Shown here piece after piece: positions 40,501 to 50,500 of a stretch of 64,000 bases of DNA. The DNA comes from Martensiomyces pterosporus (taxonomy: Eukaryota > Kickxellomycota > Kickxellomycetes > Kickxellales > Kickxellaceae): assembly GCA_025201845.1 (NCBI GenBank), contig MU603997.1, positions 22,662-86,661 of the forward strand. Direction: 5' to 3'. Position 1 is the stretch's first letter, and every line of letters starts with the position of its first letter. Both the position numbers and the translations under genes were made by a program. Below the pieces are notes generated by a model. That model was not told the DNA's origin. It was given only the letters and a program-made list of their open reading frames with translations, and made no database searches.

Positions 40501-43500
40501 GTGCGCCAAAAGCACGCTGGTGAGGGAGTCAAAGGAGCATGTGGTCTGAAGATCGCGGCCAGCAGCGGCTACTGGGCTGCTTGTGCAAATGGCTGCCTCT
40601 ACCCAGTCCCATTTCCCGAGTCTCCAGGCAGCAGCAAAGCAGGCTGTGTTGAGCTGTTTCTCGTCATCGCTCTGAGGATGCAGCTTGTACAAGTCTCTGG
40701 ATGCTGTCCAGGCACCCTCCCACTGCCCCATGCTCTGTAGGCAGCGGATCCACCCCTTCTGGTACTCCTCGCTCCCAGGCTGCGACCGAAGCAGCGACTC
40801 GTGGCCAATCAGTGCGTGGGACCAGTTGCCCTCGATTTCGTGCTTCAGGATCGATAGCTTGTGGTCCGCTTGCTTACGACACGATGCAGCGCCTGCCACT
40901 CCATCGACGTCACCCGTGTTGAAATAGAGCTCCTGGATTCTTGCCACTGTCGAGTCATCCACGCTGCGGAACAGCGTTGGGTACTTGCCAAAGGCATCCT
41001 CGCGTAGCGACAGCTCTGTGTGCAGTATGGCGCGCTCAAACTGGCCGCACGAGTTGGCAGCCTCAGCGATCATTGAATGCGGGACCGATTCGACCAGCGA
41101 GAGCAGCGCTTGCTCTTCGGGCGTGGCGCTGGGCATCTTTGAGTCCTTTCGGCTGCTGCGCTTGCTTGCCATTCTAGCTGCCTGCTGGGTGCGAACGTTG
41201 CTGCTCAGCATATCTAGCAAGTCAATCACTGCCTCCTTGCACAGCCGCCATTGATCTATGGGCATTCTCACCAGCTCAGAGTCGCTGGATAGCACCGCTC
41301 GAATCTCGTCTGAAACCACGCTTATACCGGCGCTGCTCGCATTGTTGGCTGTGGTCCCATTGCCAGCTGCTTTGGTCCCGCCAGCGCCACGACCGCTATC
41401 GTCGTTGTCGTCATCGTCATCGTCATCGTCTACGGTAATTGGCCTGTTGGTCTGGCAGGAATGCAGGCAGAATTGGTAGACAACATGCGGGAGAAGGAAC
41501 AGCAGCATATCTGCAGAGCCCTCTTTGATTGCGCTAGTGCACACTTGGAATATCGGGCCCACGGCGCTGCCCTGCAGCAGATATATAAGCTCAACGGTCC
41601 AATGCCGCAGCCAGCTTAGCTGAGAAGTAGCGCGTGTGATGCATGCATCCTGGACAGTGGGCTGTCCACCCGTCAAGGTCCTAGTCGCGGGCTGGATGGT
41701 GTATTTCGAGCTCAAAAGGGGCCTGATCACCTCAGCAACGTGAGGCGGAAGCATCTCCCAGCGATTTCGTAGCCGGGCGTGGAGTGCTGTGTCACGCGTG
41801 CGCTTTGATCCGCCGCTGCGGCGCTTCCTTCTGCCTGCTCGCGAAGGCGACGAGGGTGCTGCTGTCTTTTCATCGTCGTTGCTGCCATACAGTACGTCCC
41901 TGGTAAATCCAACCCTGCGCAAAAGCTCTTGGATGCTGTACGCCGCACAGGTCTGGGCATTCGGGGATGGTGCCAGTGCAAATGCGTGGGACAGGTGGTC
42001 GACAATGAGCGTGCACACAAACTCGATTTGCTCGTCAGCGTCCTGGAGGTTGCTCAGCGTGCCAGCACTGCTGCCTTTTGGTGTTAGCCCAGCAGATCCA
42101 GGCAGACCAGCGACGCCGCTTAGCAAGTGGGGGTCAATGGATCCAATGACAGCCAGACACACCGCGCAACTGGCAGATGCCAGTGCACCAAGGCGGCCGC
42201 GAGCACCGCAAGCAGCCCTCAGAGAATCTATAGCCCCAATGATGAGAGCTGCGTCAGCTGCAGAGTCGCCTCTGTCGCCCGCGCGGGAGCCCTCCATCGA
42301 TGCATCGCCGTTGCGGGCGCCAGGAACTAGTGCCAGCTTCCACAGCGAAATCTGTTTCTCGTGCTGTTGCAGCAGCAAGCACAGCTCTCTCGAAGCACAC
42401 AGCACAACGGTCGAGTCCTTGGCTTTCAGCAGGTGCGTCAAGCAGGCAAGCCTTTGGCGGAAGCTGCTTCTGGAGGCCAGGTTCTGGAAAAGCGCGTAGC
42501 TGCTGGCCAGACTAGGGTCGTCGGGAATGGGGCATATGCGCGCATGGTGCTGCCTGATGGCCGTCCTGTGAAGCCCAATCACCAGGTTGATAGTCCGCGC
42601 GGCGCCTTCTCGAATATCGCCGGTGGAGACCAAGAAGGTTGTGAGCAGCGGCACTATCAGCGAGTTGAGCTGGTCTGTCGAGAGCACCGATTGCTTCAAG
42701 CTCTCTGCAAGAATGCCCCACGAACCCAATGCCTCCGGAGCTAGTGGCCCGGACAAGGGCGGGGTCAGCGATGCAACAATGTTGTTGGTGTGCAGCGAGC
42801 TGCGGGAGCCCAGCAGCAACACCAGCTCGCCCATGGCGCGCAGGGCCGTTCTTTTTGTCTGCTCGCTGCGATGAGAGGAAATGGCTGCATGCTTGTTCCT
42901 CGAGAGAGCGGGGTCGGCGTCGCGCAAAAGCTGGTTCATGTATGCAAGCACGCCTAGGATGTTGCGCGACAGAAACTCTGCAAGCTCGGCGTCTACGGAC
43001 GGCGGGGCTGTGGCTGGCTCACCGCTCGCTGTCGCGTCTTCGTTGCCAGAGGCATGGCTCGCCACGCCCATCCGCTTCTCTACGATTGTAGAAACGCCAA
43101 GGCTTTCATCAGCAGCGCTGCTATCCACGACTTGCCTCACCGTTAGCAATGCGCTTCGCGCTCGCTTCTGCAACAGCCTGTCGCCCTTGCCAAGAGACAG
43201 AATGAGGTTGAACAGGAGCTTGACGGAGCACGACCTTAGCAGGCTCGGTATGTTTACTTCGACCTGGCCCTCGTCCAGCCCCGATCCAGCGGATATCAGA
43301 CGCACAAACCGAAGCATTGCCTGGTGCATGAGCTGGTCGTCGATGAGGAATATTTTCACGAATATCACCGGTGCTTGGTTCACACAGAGGACAGGCAGCC
43401 GCACCTCGAGGATGTCGGCCACGCGCCTTAGCGCCGCTTCGTTGCCAGCAGCCACAAGCTCAGGGACAACGATGTCTTGGTGCTGTCGGAGGAAGTTCTT

Positions 43501-44919
43501 TGGCGTTGCTTCCAATATCTGGATGCAATGCATAAACGGCCGCGGCGATTGCTGGGTCAATGTGCTTGCTAGTATGCAAGCAATGTCCCGCGCAAATGCG
43601 GAGAGCAGCTCCGTAAGCGAGACGCCGTGTGCTTGCGCCACTAGCAGCAGCTGCTCCATGGCGACAGCCCGCAGGAACACATTGTCGCGGCAGTAGTACT
43701 CTACCAAGAACGACACCACACTGCCAAGCGTGCCCTCCTGGAGCTGGCAAGCGCAGCCGATGCCGCCGGCAACAAGCTGCAGCGTTTCCTCGGTAACGCT
43801 TGGTTCGCGTAGATTAAGCACGAGCACCGACAGTATGTGCATGGTCTCCGTGCGGTTGGCTCGCTTTGCCTCGGCTACTTTGGCGGAGTCAGCTGGCAGG
43901 TCCCTTGAGTATGCCAGGATGGCGTCCTTAGCGGCCAGCCTTATCTCTCGGCTGCTGCTTGAAAGGCGGCGGATTGTGCCTTGGCCAAGCGGCGAGGTTC
44001 TGAGGTTGATGTCGTCGGACGGGGCGTGTCGTACAAACCGGCACACGCTTTGGACAAAGCGAACTGACGTAGCCTCGTGCTGCTTGCTTGAGGCAATAAA
44101 CCAGTATGGTAGCCAGTCACTCAGCGATACCGTCCTTTGCGCCACCGTTTCTGTCCCTGCACTGGGCTCCATGCTTGTTGCTCGGGGCGCAGCATTGCCT
44201 GTTGCAGCCGCCACGCGCCCCGAGCAGTCGCAGACGCTGCATGTGTAGAGCCCTGCAGCACGGCGGTTGCTGCTAGTTAGCGGATGGCCCTTGGCCACAT
44301 GCAGAATCAAGCTCGCGGTAGACTCGCTGGCTGCGCGGGTGCCATCATCATCACTAACCAGCAGAGCCCCCTGCTTGGCTCCGATGTGTAGGGATCCGGA
44401 TCTAGCGCAGGCAACAGCGCCTATTGAGCATGCCACGACCTCCAGCAGCTGCGGAGGGTCATCTATAGTGATGCGCGACTTGGTTGCAGCCAGAGAGAAG
44501 CCATCCCTGCCTCGCTCGTGAACGCGAAGACTAAACAGGGGAAACAGCGACCAGGCCGCCAGCCGGAGTGGCAGAGCGGATGACCTTGAGATGCAGCTGG
44601 AAAACGCCGAGGCCATCCAGGATATGCTTTCATCCGCGTAGGAATTTTCAGTCATAAGTGCTGCGCCAAGCGACATGGCTATATTCGGCTGGGAGATGGC
44701 CTGCATCAGAGAGCCGTTTGAGAACTGCATGCTCTCTGGCAAAGAGATTGGCGTAGCAGACCCGCCATGATCGGGCTGGCAGCGAAGACCCACAGCCAGC
44801 GGGAGCACAAGCAAGGCAAGCTCTTGGTCAGTAGCGATTCGAAGAAGACCGTTGGCGCCTAGAATCTCCGAAGAACGGGCCAGCATGGAGTGCGAATGTG
44901 CGGGGCTGCAGTGCAGCAT
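37570..44919 (-). CDS. ATR/Mec1/Rad3 checkpoint kinase
   Basis: 2449 aa in one uninterrupted exon, starting at the first in-frame ATG (44919). This matches fission yeast Rad3 (about 2390) and human ATR (2644). The N-terminal 1,300 residues are HEAT-type helices. An Asp run (about residue 1170) lies in an acidic linker. The FAT region is followed by the PI3K-like kinase: IVIIGSDGRSYRFLCKPKDD (lysine region), LGDRHCENILLDESTGGVVHV (catalytic loop), the DFN motif and a C-terminal FATC tail ending FQMYIGWAAYM. ATR kinases sense RPA-coated single-stranded DNA with ATRIP/Ddc2. A short upstream exon cannot be excluded. Confidence 0.93.
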   Translation of the reverse strand: MLHCSPAHSHSMLARSSEILGANGLLRIATDQELALLVLPLAVGLRCQPDHGGSATPISLPESMQFSNGSLMQAISQPNIAMSLGAALMTENSYADESISWMASAFSSCISRSSALPLRLAAWSLFPLFSLRVHERGRDGFSLAATKSRITIDDPPQLLEVVACSIGAVACARSGSLHIGAKQGALLVSDDDGTRAASESTASLILHVAKGHPLTSSNRRAAGLYTCSVCDCSGRVAAATGNAAPRATSMEPSAGTETVAQRTVSLSDWLPYWFIASSKQHEATSVRFVQSVCRFVRHAPSDDINLRTSPLGQGTIRRLSSSSREIRLAAKDAILAYSRDLPADSAKVAEAKRANRTETMHILSVLVLNLREPSVTEETLQLVAGGIGCACQLQEGTLGSVVSFLVEYYCRDNVFLRAVAMEQLLLVAQAHGVSLTELLSAFARDIACILASTLTQQSPRPFMHCIQILEATPKNFLRQHQDIVVPELVAAGNEAALRRVADILEVRLPVLCVNQAPVIFVKIFLIDDQLMHQAMLRFVRLISAGSGLDEGQVEVNIPSLLRSCSVKLLFNLILSLGKGDRLLQKRARSALLTVRQVVDSSAADESLGVSTIVEKRMGVASHASGNEDATASGEPATAPPSVDAELAEFLSRNILGVLAYMNQLLRDADPALSRNKHAAISSHRSEQTKRTALRAMGELVLLLGSRSSLHTNNIVASLTPPLSGPLAPEALGSWGILAESLKQSVLSTDQLNSLIVPLLTTFLVSTGDIREGAARTINLVIGLHRTAIRQHHARICPIPDDPSLASSYALFQNLASRSSFRQRLACLTHLLKAKDSTVVLCASRELCLLLQQHEKQISLWKLALVPGARNGDASMEGSRAGDRGDSAADAALIIGAIDSLRAACGARGRLGALASASCAVCLAVIGSIDPHLLSGVAGLPGSAGLTPKGSSAGTLSNLQDADEQIEFVCTLIVDHLSHAFALAPSPNAQTCAAYSIQELLRRVGFTRDVLYGSNDDEKTAAPSSPSRAGRRKRRSGGSKRTRDTALHARLRNRWEMLPPHVAEVIRPLLSSKYTIQPATRTLTGGQPTVQDACITRATSQLSWLRHWTVELIYLLQGSAVGPIFQVCTSAIKEGSADMLLFLLPHVVYQFCLHSCQTNRPITVDDDDDDDDNDDSGRGAGGTKAAGNGTTANNASSAGISVVSDEIRAVLSSDSELVRMPIDQWRLCKEAVIDLLDMLSSNVRTQQAARMASKRSSRKDSKMPSATPEEQALLSLVESVPHSMIAEAANSCGQFERAILHTELSLREDAFGKYPTLFRSVDDSTVARIQELYFNTGDVDGVAGAASCRKQADHKLSILKHEIEGNWSHALIGHESLLRSQPGSEEYQKGWIRCLQSMGQWEGAWTASRDLYKLHPQSDDEKQLNTACFAAAWRLGKWDWVEAAICTSSPVAAAGRDLQTTCSFDSLTSVLLAHINNHHSDIGSVSLPLPLSAYVARDTQAGSGLSSLSTVDLVSLAFQSAGSDIAESSTLRRLATGNVHSVSGASAAPIDIHTHMLGDIGLLARHVDISGGKENSASAISPSSLCSLAEQWGARMACLPPIYDVQEPVLALHTRLYSMLLDSCAGSTSKENYAACAETISRQTALSHLQAAQLARLAGFRSTALGILMHAELASPASAALLASLQAERAQILWDEGHSADAMSEMGRVVDCLSEKLKIRGDNEQCVSSTFTGGVAVQSLGSDTHDKGAHDPLQLTQEIEEAKAAFTKASLLLSRWQESTNAVSTSVLLARYDRIMRTQESDRVHYAQGRLYDSLFTTLSEKDSSHTSKAQHDHRNLQLASLQYYVIRHYSRTVIYSSRFLFQALPRLLTVWLDFGANILNPADAKNTRLVERFKTTNRVMSNMARRLPAYSFLVVLSQLVSRICHPNEEVFSVLESIILSVLELYPQQTLWQLMGVQRSTYAARSERCNVILAKARAAHGPEAMGNSGGRSRARGVGGLIQQASKLTDLLLGLCNAVPPGRTATAMHMAKDFKALARSTPLDIVIPLQSSLVPSLPDTASSAEYELALTSLWSGSVGSAEVGGNAHTASQRAMLHQPFSGDLPTISSFSDEIEVMRSLQRPKKIVIIGSDGRSYRFLCKPKDDLRKDARLMEFNSMINQLLSANSQTHKRGLHIRTYAVVPLNEECGLIQWVGPTTGIRHVLLSLYKAHGVAISMTQVKSILDKNSPSHEELFTNTLLPLFPSVLHEWFLQSFPDPARWLASRTNFTRTAAVMSMVGHMLGLGDRHCENILLDESTGGVVHVDFNCLFEKGMTLEKPEKVPFRLTHNMVDAMGVTGYEGTFRRTCEMTLGLLREHRDALMSVLEAFLHDPLVEWSKRATRSSRAASGKDTGQPNEQAAQCLQKISRKLQGILYGGFVPLSVEGQVDELIREATSPARLFQMYIGWAAYM

Positions 44920-45166
44920 CAATGATGGTGAATGCAGATAAGTTAATTGTACGCCAGGAAGGTGCAAGAAAGAGAACCCAATAGCTTGGGCAAGTTAATT
45001 AAGCAATGGAAGAAAGCAAGACACCGCAGATAAGCAGCAGCTGCAATCGCCAGACGGAGAAAGGCACAAAAGCACAACAATGAATAGCAGCGATGAGCAA
45101 GTGCGCTACAAGCGTGCATGCATCATATAGCACCACTCTCACACAACAACAGTCCACCACATGGCA

Positions 45167-45821
45167 TCACATACATTCGTTGTGCTTTGCGATCAGCTCA
45201 ATCAGATACTGGTACACATTGGCAAACGACCCAAGTGTGGACCCAATGTCCTCCTCATCAACGCTGCTGCCGCCGTCGGCCTACAAAGTGAATGGTCCAG
45301 GTGCAAAGGCCCGCTCAAGCACACGCACAGCCATGTGTCAGCAGGTGCCAAAGAAAGAAGCAGCAGCGGATTGCAAATGCACAGGGGCCACACGTATAGC
45401 CGCCAGCTCTACCTTGTTGATCCTGCCAAGGACGGCACCCACGTAGTCAACCACGCGGCCATAGAGCAGCTCAAACGACTGCAGCGAGTATGCTGTTTTT
45501 TGTGTCTGCAGCCACTTGAGACCCTGGATCAGCACGATCGCAGAATCCATAGAGCGCGGCAGAGACTCTGCTTGAGCCCCCTGCAACAGCGCAGACAGCC
45601 GCTCGACGCATTTTCTGTCTTCGTGGGTGTGAGGCCTCCGCGCTAACTGTGCTGACGGCTCGCTTCTTACGCGTTTCCTACAGCAGCACTGAGATCCGTT
45701 AGTGAGCGGCGTGGTCCCGAATTCGTAGCCAAGGCAAATGCTGCGGCTTCAAATCGAATTTTAAAAGCTACCTTTCTGGGGATTCCCAGCCTATGCCTAC
45801 TTCGCCCCCGCGCTTGTGCAT
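45167..45821 (-). CDS. Unrecognised small helical protein, three exons
   Basis: Proposed exons: 45821..45772 (50 nt), 45677..45413 and 45280..45167, with introns of 94 and 132 bp. Junctions are AAAG|GTAGCT with CTGTAG|G, and AACAAG|GTAGAG with TTTGTAG|GCC. All phases agree, giving 142 aa ending NECM. The start (MHKRGGEVGIGWESPE) leads into a basic patch (RKRVRSEP) resembling a nuclear localisation signal, then predicted helices around CVERLSALLQ, SAIVLIQGLKWLQTQK and SFELLYGRVVDYVGAVLGR, an acidic linker (SSVDEEDIGS) and a last helix (YQYLIELIAKHN). I know no family for it. It sits 247 bp upstream of the ATR gene on the same strand. The first exon is the least certain part. Confidence 0.5.
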
Positions 45822-46086
45822 ATGCTTTCTGTCCTGTCTGAGCTAGTGTGGCAAACAAAAGGCGCAAATACTTGCAGGGCACACCAAGCGTATGCTGTAC
45901 GGTCTCGGGTTCGCCAGTTGAAAAGTGACAATAAAACAGCTGAGGCTACGTGAAGAGAAGAGGGGCCCAGGCGCAAGGCTGGCAGCCCACGCCTATCCCA
46001 CCCGCTTGGTGCTGCGGGAAGGCCTGGAGCACAAGGCCTGGCCAATCACAGGCCAGGCAGGCAGCGTTTCCCTTTTGCGCGCGCTG

Positions 46087-47313
46087 CTATGTGCCGGGGT
46101 TGCTGAGCGAGCTGAGAGGGGGGAACGGGTCCTGCTTGCTAAGCACCACAGTTGCATGCTCGTGGGCCAGGTACCCCTTGACGAATCCGCGGAAGATCAT
46201 GTCCGCCAGTATGCACTCTGTTTCGGCAGCGCCAGTGGGGCGCCAGGCAGCCGCAGCCGCAGCCTGGAATTGGGAGAGAGGGATGCGGCTGCCCTTGCCG
46301 CCGATCAGGTAGGTCTTGTACAGCAGCTGCCTGATGGCTATCTTTCGGGAGTGCTCGATCGCAAGGAACGTGCCCAGGGCCACCAGGTGACGCTCTCTTG
46401 CGCTGACGAGTCTGTCAAATTCCCGCAAGTCACCGCGCTTTATGGCAGCAGAGATGTCGCCGTAGAGGTCGTTGATGGGCGCGTGCTTCCGAAGAAGCCA
46501 GGGCTTGGGCATTGTGCCGCCCATCATCAGAAGCGGCGTCAAGTGGATCAGAATCTGCATCCTGTTGTGGTACGCGTTGCGATGGCAGTGCTCCAGCGCA
46601 AACACCAAGTCGTCTTTCGCGGCAGCATACTTTTCGCTGCGGAATGCCAGGATGCCGCGGTAGTACCGGAACGTCACTTGGTCGCTCATGGGGAACCTGT
46701 CCAGGGAGGGGAGCTCCGACGCATTGATGGCCCGGATCATGCTGGTGCACAGGTTGTAGGCCTTGAGTCTGAGATACAGGGCAAACAGCAGGTTGGCCAG
46801 GCGGTAAGTCCCCCACTTGCGCGACTTGCTCAAAAGAGGCTCGCGGTCTGTCATGCACACTGAGAATCCCTGGTTTATCGCCCGCGTCGCATCCTCCAGC
46901 TTAGTCTCTTGCTCGCCGGCCATGCGAAGCTGCCTGTCTGCCCTCTTGGCGACTTTGTACAGATCGGAGCACATCACAAACAGCGCATGGACGCCCCAGC
47001 GCGACATCTTCTGAAAGGCCCGCAGGAACGCATTATACGAGTCCAGGTGGTGCTTGTAGGCCTGAACATAGTTCCCCAGGCGGAACTCTGCGCCGGCCCT
47101 GAAGTGTGCAGACGATATTTCGTCCCAAAGCGTCTTTGGCGTGTGCGTCTCCAGTGCGTCCCAGCTGCCGTCCTCTTTCCAGACATCATCCAGAACGCAG
47201 TTCGTATACGCCGAGTCTATTTGGATCACCTGTGCAAGCTCCTCCGAGTTTTTCGTGCTGTTCAGCGTTTTGAACTTGTGCAAGGCCTTCATAAGCCTGC
47301 CTGTGCCTGACAT
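46087..47313 (-). CDS. PCI-domain protein, PCID2/Csn12/Thp1 family
   Basis: 408 aa from the ATG at 47313 (MSGTGRLMKALHKF). The middle is helical, with YNLCTSMIRAIN and VTFRYYRGILAFRSEKYAAA followed by LEHCHRNAYHNRMQILIHL, the PCID2/Csn12 signature region. The C-terminal winged-helix part of the PCI domain includes KIAIRQLLYKTYLIGGKG. Members are the TREX-2 mRNA-export component Thp1/PCID2 and the COP9-associated Csn12. Which of the two this gene serves cannot be decided from sequence alone; conservation is closest to PCID2/Csn12. A poly-Ala stretch lies near residue 360. Confidence 0.88.
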   Translation of the reverse strand: MSGTGRLMKALHKFKTLNSTKNSEELAQVIQIDSAYTNCVLDDVWKEDGSWDALETHTPKTLWDEISSAHFRAGAEFRLGNYVQAYKHHLDSYNAFLRAFQKMSRWGVHALFVMCSDLYKVAKRADRQLRMAGEQETKLEDATRAINQGFSVCMTDREPLLSKSRKWGTYRLANLLFALYLRLKAYNLCTSMIRAINASELPSLDRFPMSDQVTFRYYRGILAFRSEKYAAAKDDLVFALEHCHRNAYHNRMQILIHLTPLLMMGGTMPKPWLLRKHAPINDLYGDISAAIKRGDLREFDRLVSARERHLVALGTFLAIEHSRKIAIRQLLYKTYLIGGKGSRIPLSQFQAAAAAAWRPTGAAETECILADMIFRGFVKGYLAHEHATVVLSKQDPFPPLSSLSNPGT

Positions 47314-47559
47314 TGCTGATGCTGCCCTTTGGCTTCCCGGGTGCTGGAGACGAGCGGCTTGCTCAGTAAGTGTGTATTGCAGAAGCACAGGAAAAATGCA
47401 ATAGCAGCAGCAGGCGAGGGGAAACAGAGTATAGAGGGGGGAAGCCCCGAATGTTTGAGCTATCTGTTATCCGTGTAGCGCGATCAGAAGCCACATTGGG
47501 GACTGACACGTGAGACGGCGGTGGCAGCGGCAGCAGCAGCAGCGGCGGCAGCACACTGG

Positions 47560-50500
47560 CTAGATGTTCGTGCGCCGGCGAGGCGTTTTGAACCGCGCGC
47601 CGCCGCCAAGGCCAGGCGTGACGATGCTTGACCGCGAAGAGCGCGCTTGAGTCCGCAGGCGCTCCTCGTCGGCCTGCTTAGCCGCATCCTTTGCCTGCTG
47701 GAACTCCGACTCCATCCTTGCCATCTGCACGTCGGCATGCTGCCTCTTGCTTGCGCCGGCCTCGCGAAGGCTGAAAAACATGGGTCCCATTTCAGCCAGC
47801 CAGCGAGGATCAACCGCCGTGACGCACTGCATGTACTCCTTGGACGTATACACAAGCTCATGGTAGACGATGTAGTCTGGCGTGTAGCCCATTCCGTATA
47901 GCGCGCTGGTCGGATGCAGGTGGCACGGCATGCCCGTTCTCAAGTTCGTATACTCGCCGAGGCTCTTCACCCTGGCCGCCTGGTGGAAGTAGGCCGAGCA
48001 CACGCATTGGCGGACAATGTCCCAGTTGGCGCCGGCGCTTTTGATCTCGGCCTTGAGCGTGCCTGTCAGGATGTCTACAAGCTGGTTGCGCACCTCGCGG
48101 GCCTTTCGCATCGACTTTGAGTGGATGAAGTGCCGGGTGCACCACGAGTCGCGGTAGCCGTTTGACCGCCACTGGCTGTACACGTTGAGGAGGGTGAGGT
48201 GGTCAGACTCGGGCACAAAGAACTTTTCGCGCGCCGCATCGGACTCGTCCAAGCGCTCCTTGGGTCTGTAAAACACTGAGGGCACCGCAAGCATCGACAC
48301 TATCGTCACAACCTCGGCCGTGCACCCAAGCCTGTAGGCGCTGACCAGCATTTTTGCTGGCGCCGGGTCCAGCGGCAGCTCGACCATCTTGCGGCCGGTG
48401 GGCGTAATGCTGCCTGTGTTGTCCAGCGACCCAAGCGTCCACAGCTGGTACATCGACGTTTTGATGGTGTCCTCCGGCGGCGGATCGAGGAAATCGAAGT
48501 CTAGCAGGTTGCTCACGCCGATCGACTTCAGGAGCATCACCACGTACGACAGGTTCGTGCGCTGGATCTCAGGGATGGGGCTGGGGTACATTTCGCTTTT
48601 GAATGCCCGCTCGGTGTACAGGCGGTACGCCACTCCTGGCCCCGTGCGCCCAGCGCGGCCCGAGCGCTGGTTTGCGTTGGCCTGCGAGATGGGCGTTATT
48701 TGAAGCGAGTCCATGCCGATGCGCGGGTTGTACACCTTGAGCTTGTAGAATCCGCTGTCGACAACGTACTTGACGCCATCGACGGTCAGCGATGTTTCCG
48801 CAATGTTCGTGGCCACAACAACCTTGCGCATTGGGGACGGCTCAAATATTTTTGCCTGGAGGTCGGCTGGCAGCTGCGAGTAGATCGGCAGCACCGCCAG
48901 CGGCTTTGCGCCGTCAACTGCAGCAAGCCGCTCGCGGATGGCCTCGCAGCACACCTCAATGTCCTCTTGGCCAGTCATGAACACCAGAATGTCTCCTGCG
49001 GGCTGGGACAGGTGTATGGTAAGGACCTGGCGCACAGCGCTGTCGACGTAGTCCTCGCACGCCGTCTTGCTGAACATGACATCAACCGGGAACGTCCGGC
49101 CGGGGATGGTGAACACCGGCGCATTCCCGAAAAACTCGGCAAACCGCCGAGAGTTCATGGTTGCCGAGGTAACAATGAGCTTCAAGTCCCTGCGCTCTCC
49201 GACAATCCGCTTCAGGAGGCCCAGCAGCACATCCGTGTTGAGCGTGCGCTCGTGCGCCTCGTCCATGATGATCGCGCTGTACTGTCCCAGGTCGCGGCGT
49301 GTCAGCGTCTCGCGCAGCAGCACGCCGTCTGTCATGTACTTGAGCTTTGTGAGCTTTGACGTGCAGTCCTCGAACCGGATCGAGTAGCCCACCTCCTCGC
49401 CCAGCCTGGCGCCCATCTCCTCCGCCACCCGCTTTGCAACGCTCATGGCTGCCACGCGCCTGGGCTGCGTGCACCCAATCATGCCAAAGCGAGTGTACCC
49501 TGCTTCGTGGAGATACTGCGCCAGCTGGGTCGTTTTGCCCGACCCGGTCTCGCCAACGACGACGGTTACCTGGTTGTCGGAGATCACACGGAGCAAGTCG
49601 TCTCGACACGCAAACGCGGGCAGGTACTCGCGCTGCTCGCGAATGGACCTTGTCCGAGAGAACTCTGAGGCGCCGCTAGTGCTGGGCTCGGCATCTGCTG
49701 GCCGGGGCTCCTCGGATGGGTCTTGCTTGCTGCCTTGCGCGGCCGGTGCCTCATGCGCACTCTCCTGCTCCGCGTCATCCTCGGTCTGCACACCCATGAC
49801 GTTTCCTAGCGTCGTCCCCGCCATGTTCACTGCGTCGCGAGTCGCCTTCATCCGCTCGCGCTTTTCTCGAGTCTCTCGAACGAGGGGGCTGCCTTTGCGT
49901 GCGAATACGGCCAGGTCGCTGGTTGGGTCCACAACAGTCTTCACCGGATCCAGCTGCCGGGTCAGCACCGTCCCTTCGAGAAATGGCGGCCTGAGATCGT
50001 GGACCAGCAGATGCACGCGATTCTTGTCGCCGTCGTCGTCGACATCGTCAGCGCCCGTTGCTTGAACAATGCCCGACTGGAGCAAGCGGCTATTGACCCA
50101 AAGCTCGTTGTCGTGGCTGTACTGCATCTGGCGCATCGTCATCCTCTTTGTCTGCTTGCTCACAAGCTTTGCCTCGAGTTTGTTGTCGTGTTCAACGTAG
50201 TCGGCAAATGGGTTGTGCGAGTCGTCCTGAGCACCGCCCGACTCGTCTATGCTGTACCAGTCGCGATCGAGCTGCCGCTGGGCAGTTTCCCATCCCTCCC
50301 GGTCGGACTGGCCATCCTCACCGCCGTCGCTGCTGTAGCTACGGCCCAGGCTAGCAGTGGCCTGCGGTGTGTGCGGCATTTCTGGTGACTCTCTGCGTGG
50401 AGTCGGTGCATCCCAGGCCGACCTGCGTGTCGTAGATGTCCTCTCACGCGATGAGAGCGGATGTTTATCGCTGTGTATTCCTGGAGTCATGCTGCCCCAT

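Noticed and set aside
44920..44967. N-terminal extension of ATR beyond the ATG at 44919
   Set aside because: The 16 extra codons begin with TTG and no upstream ATG or clear acceptor was found.
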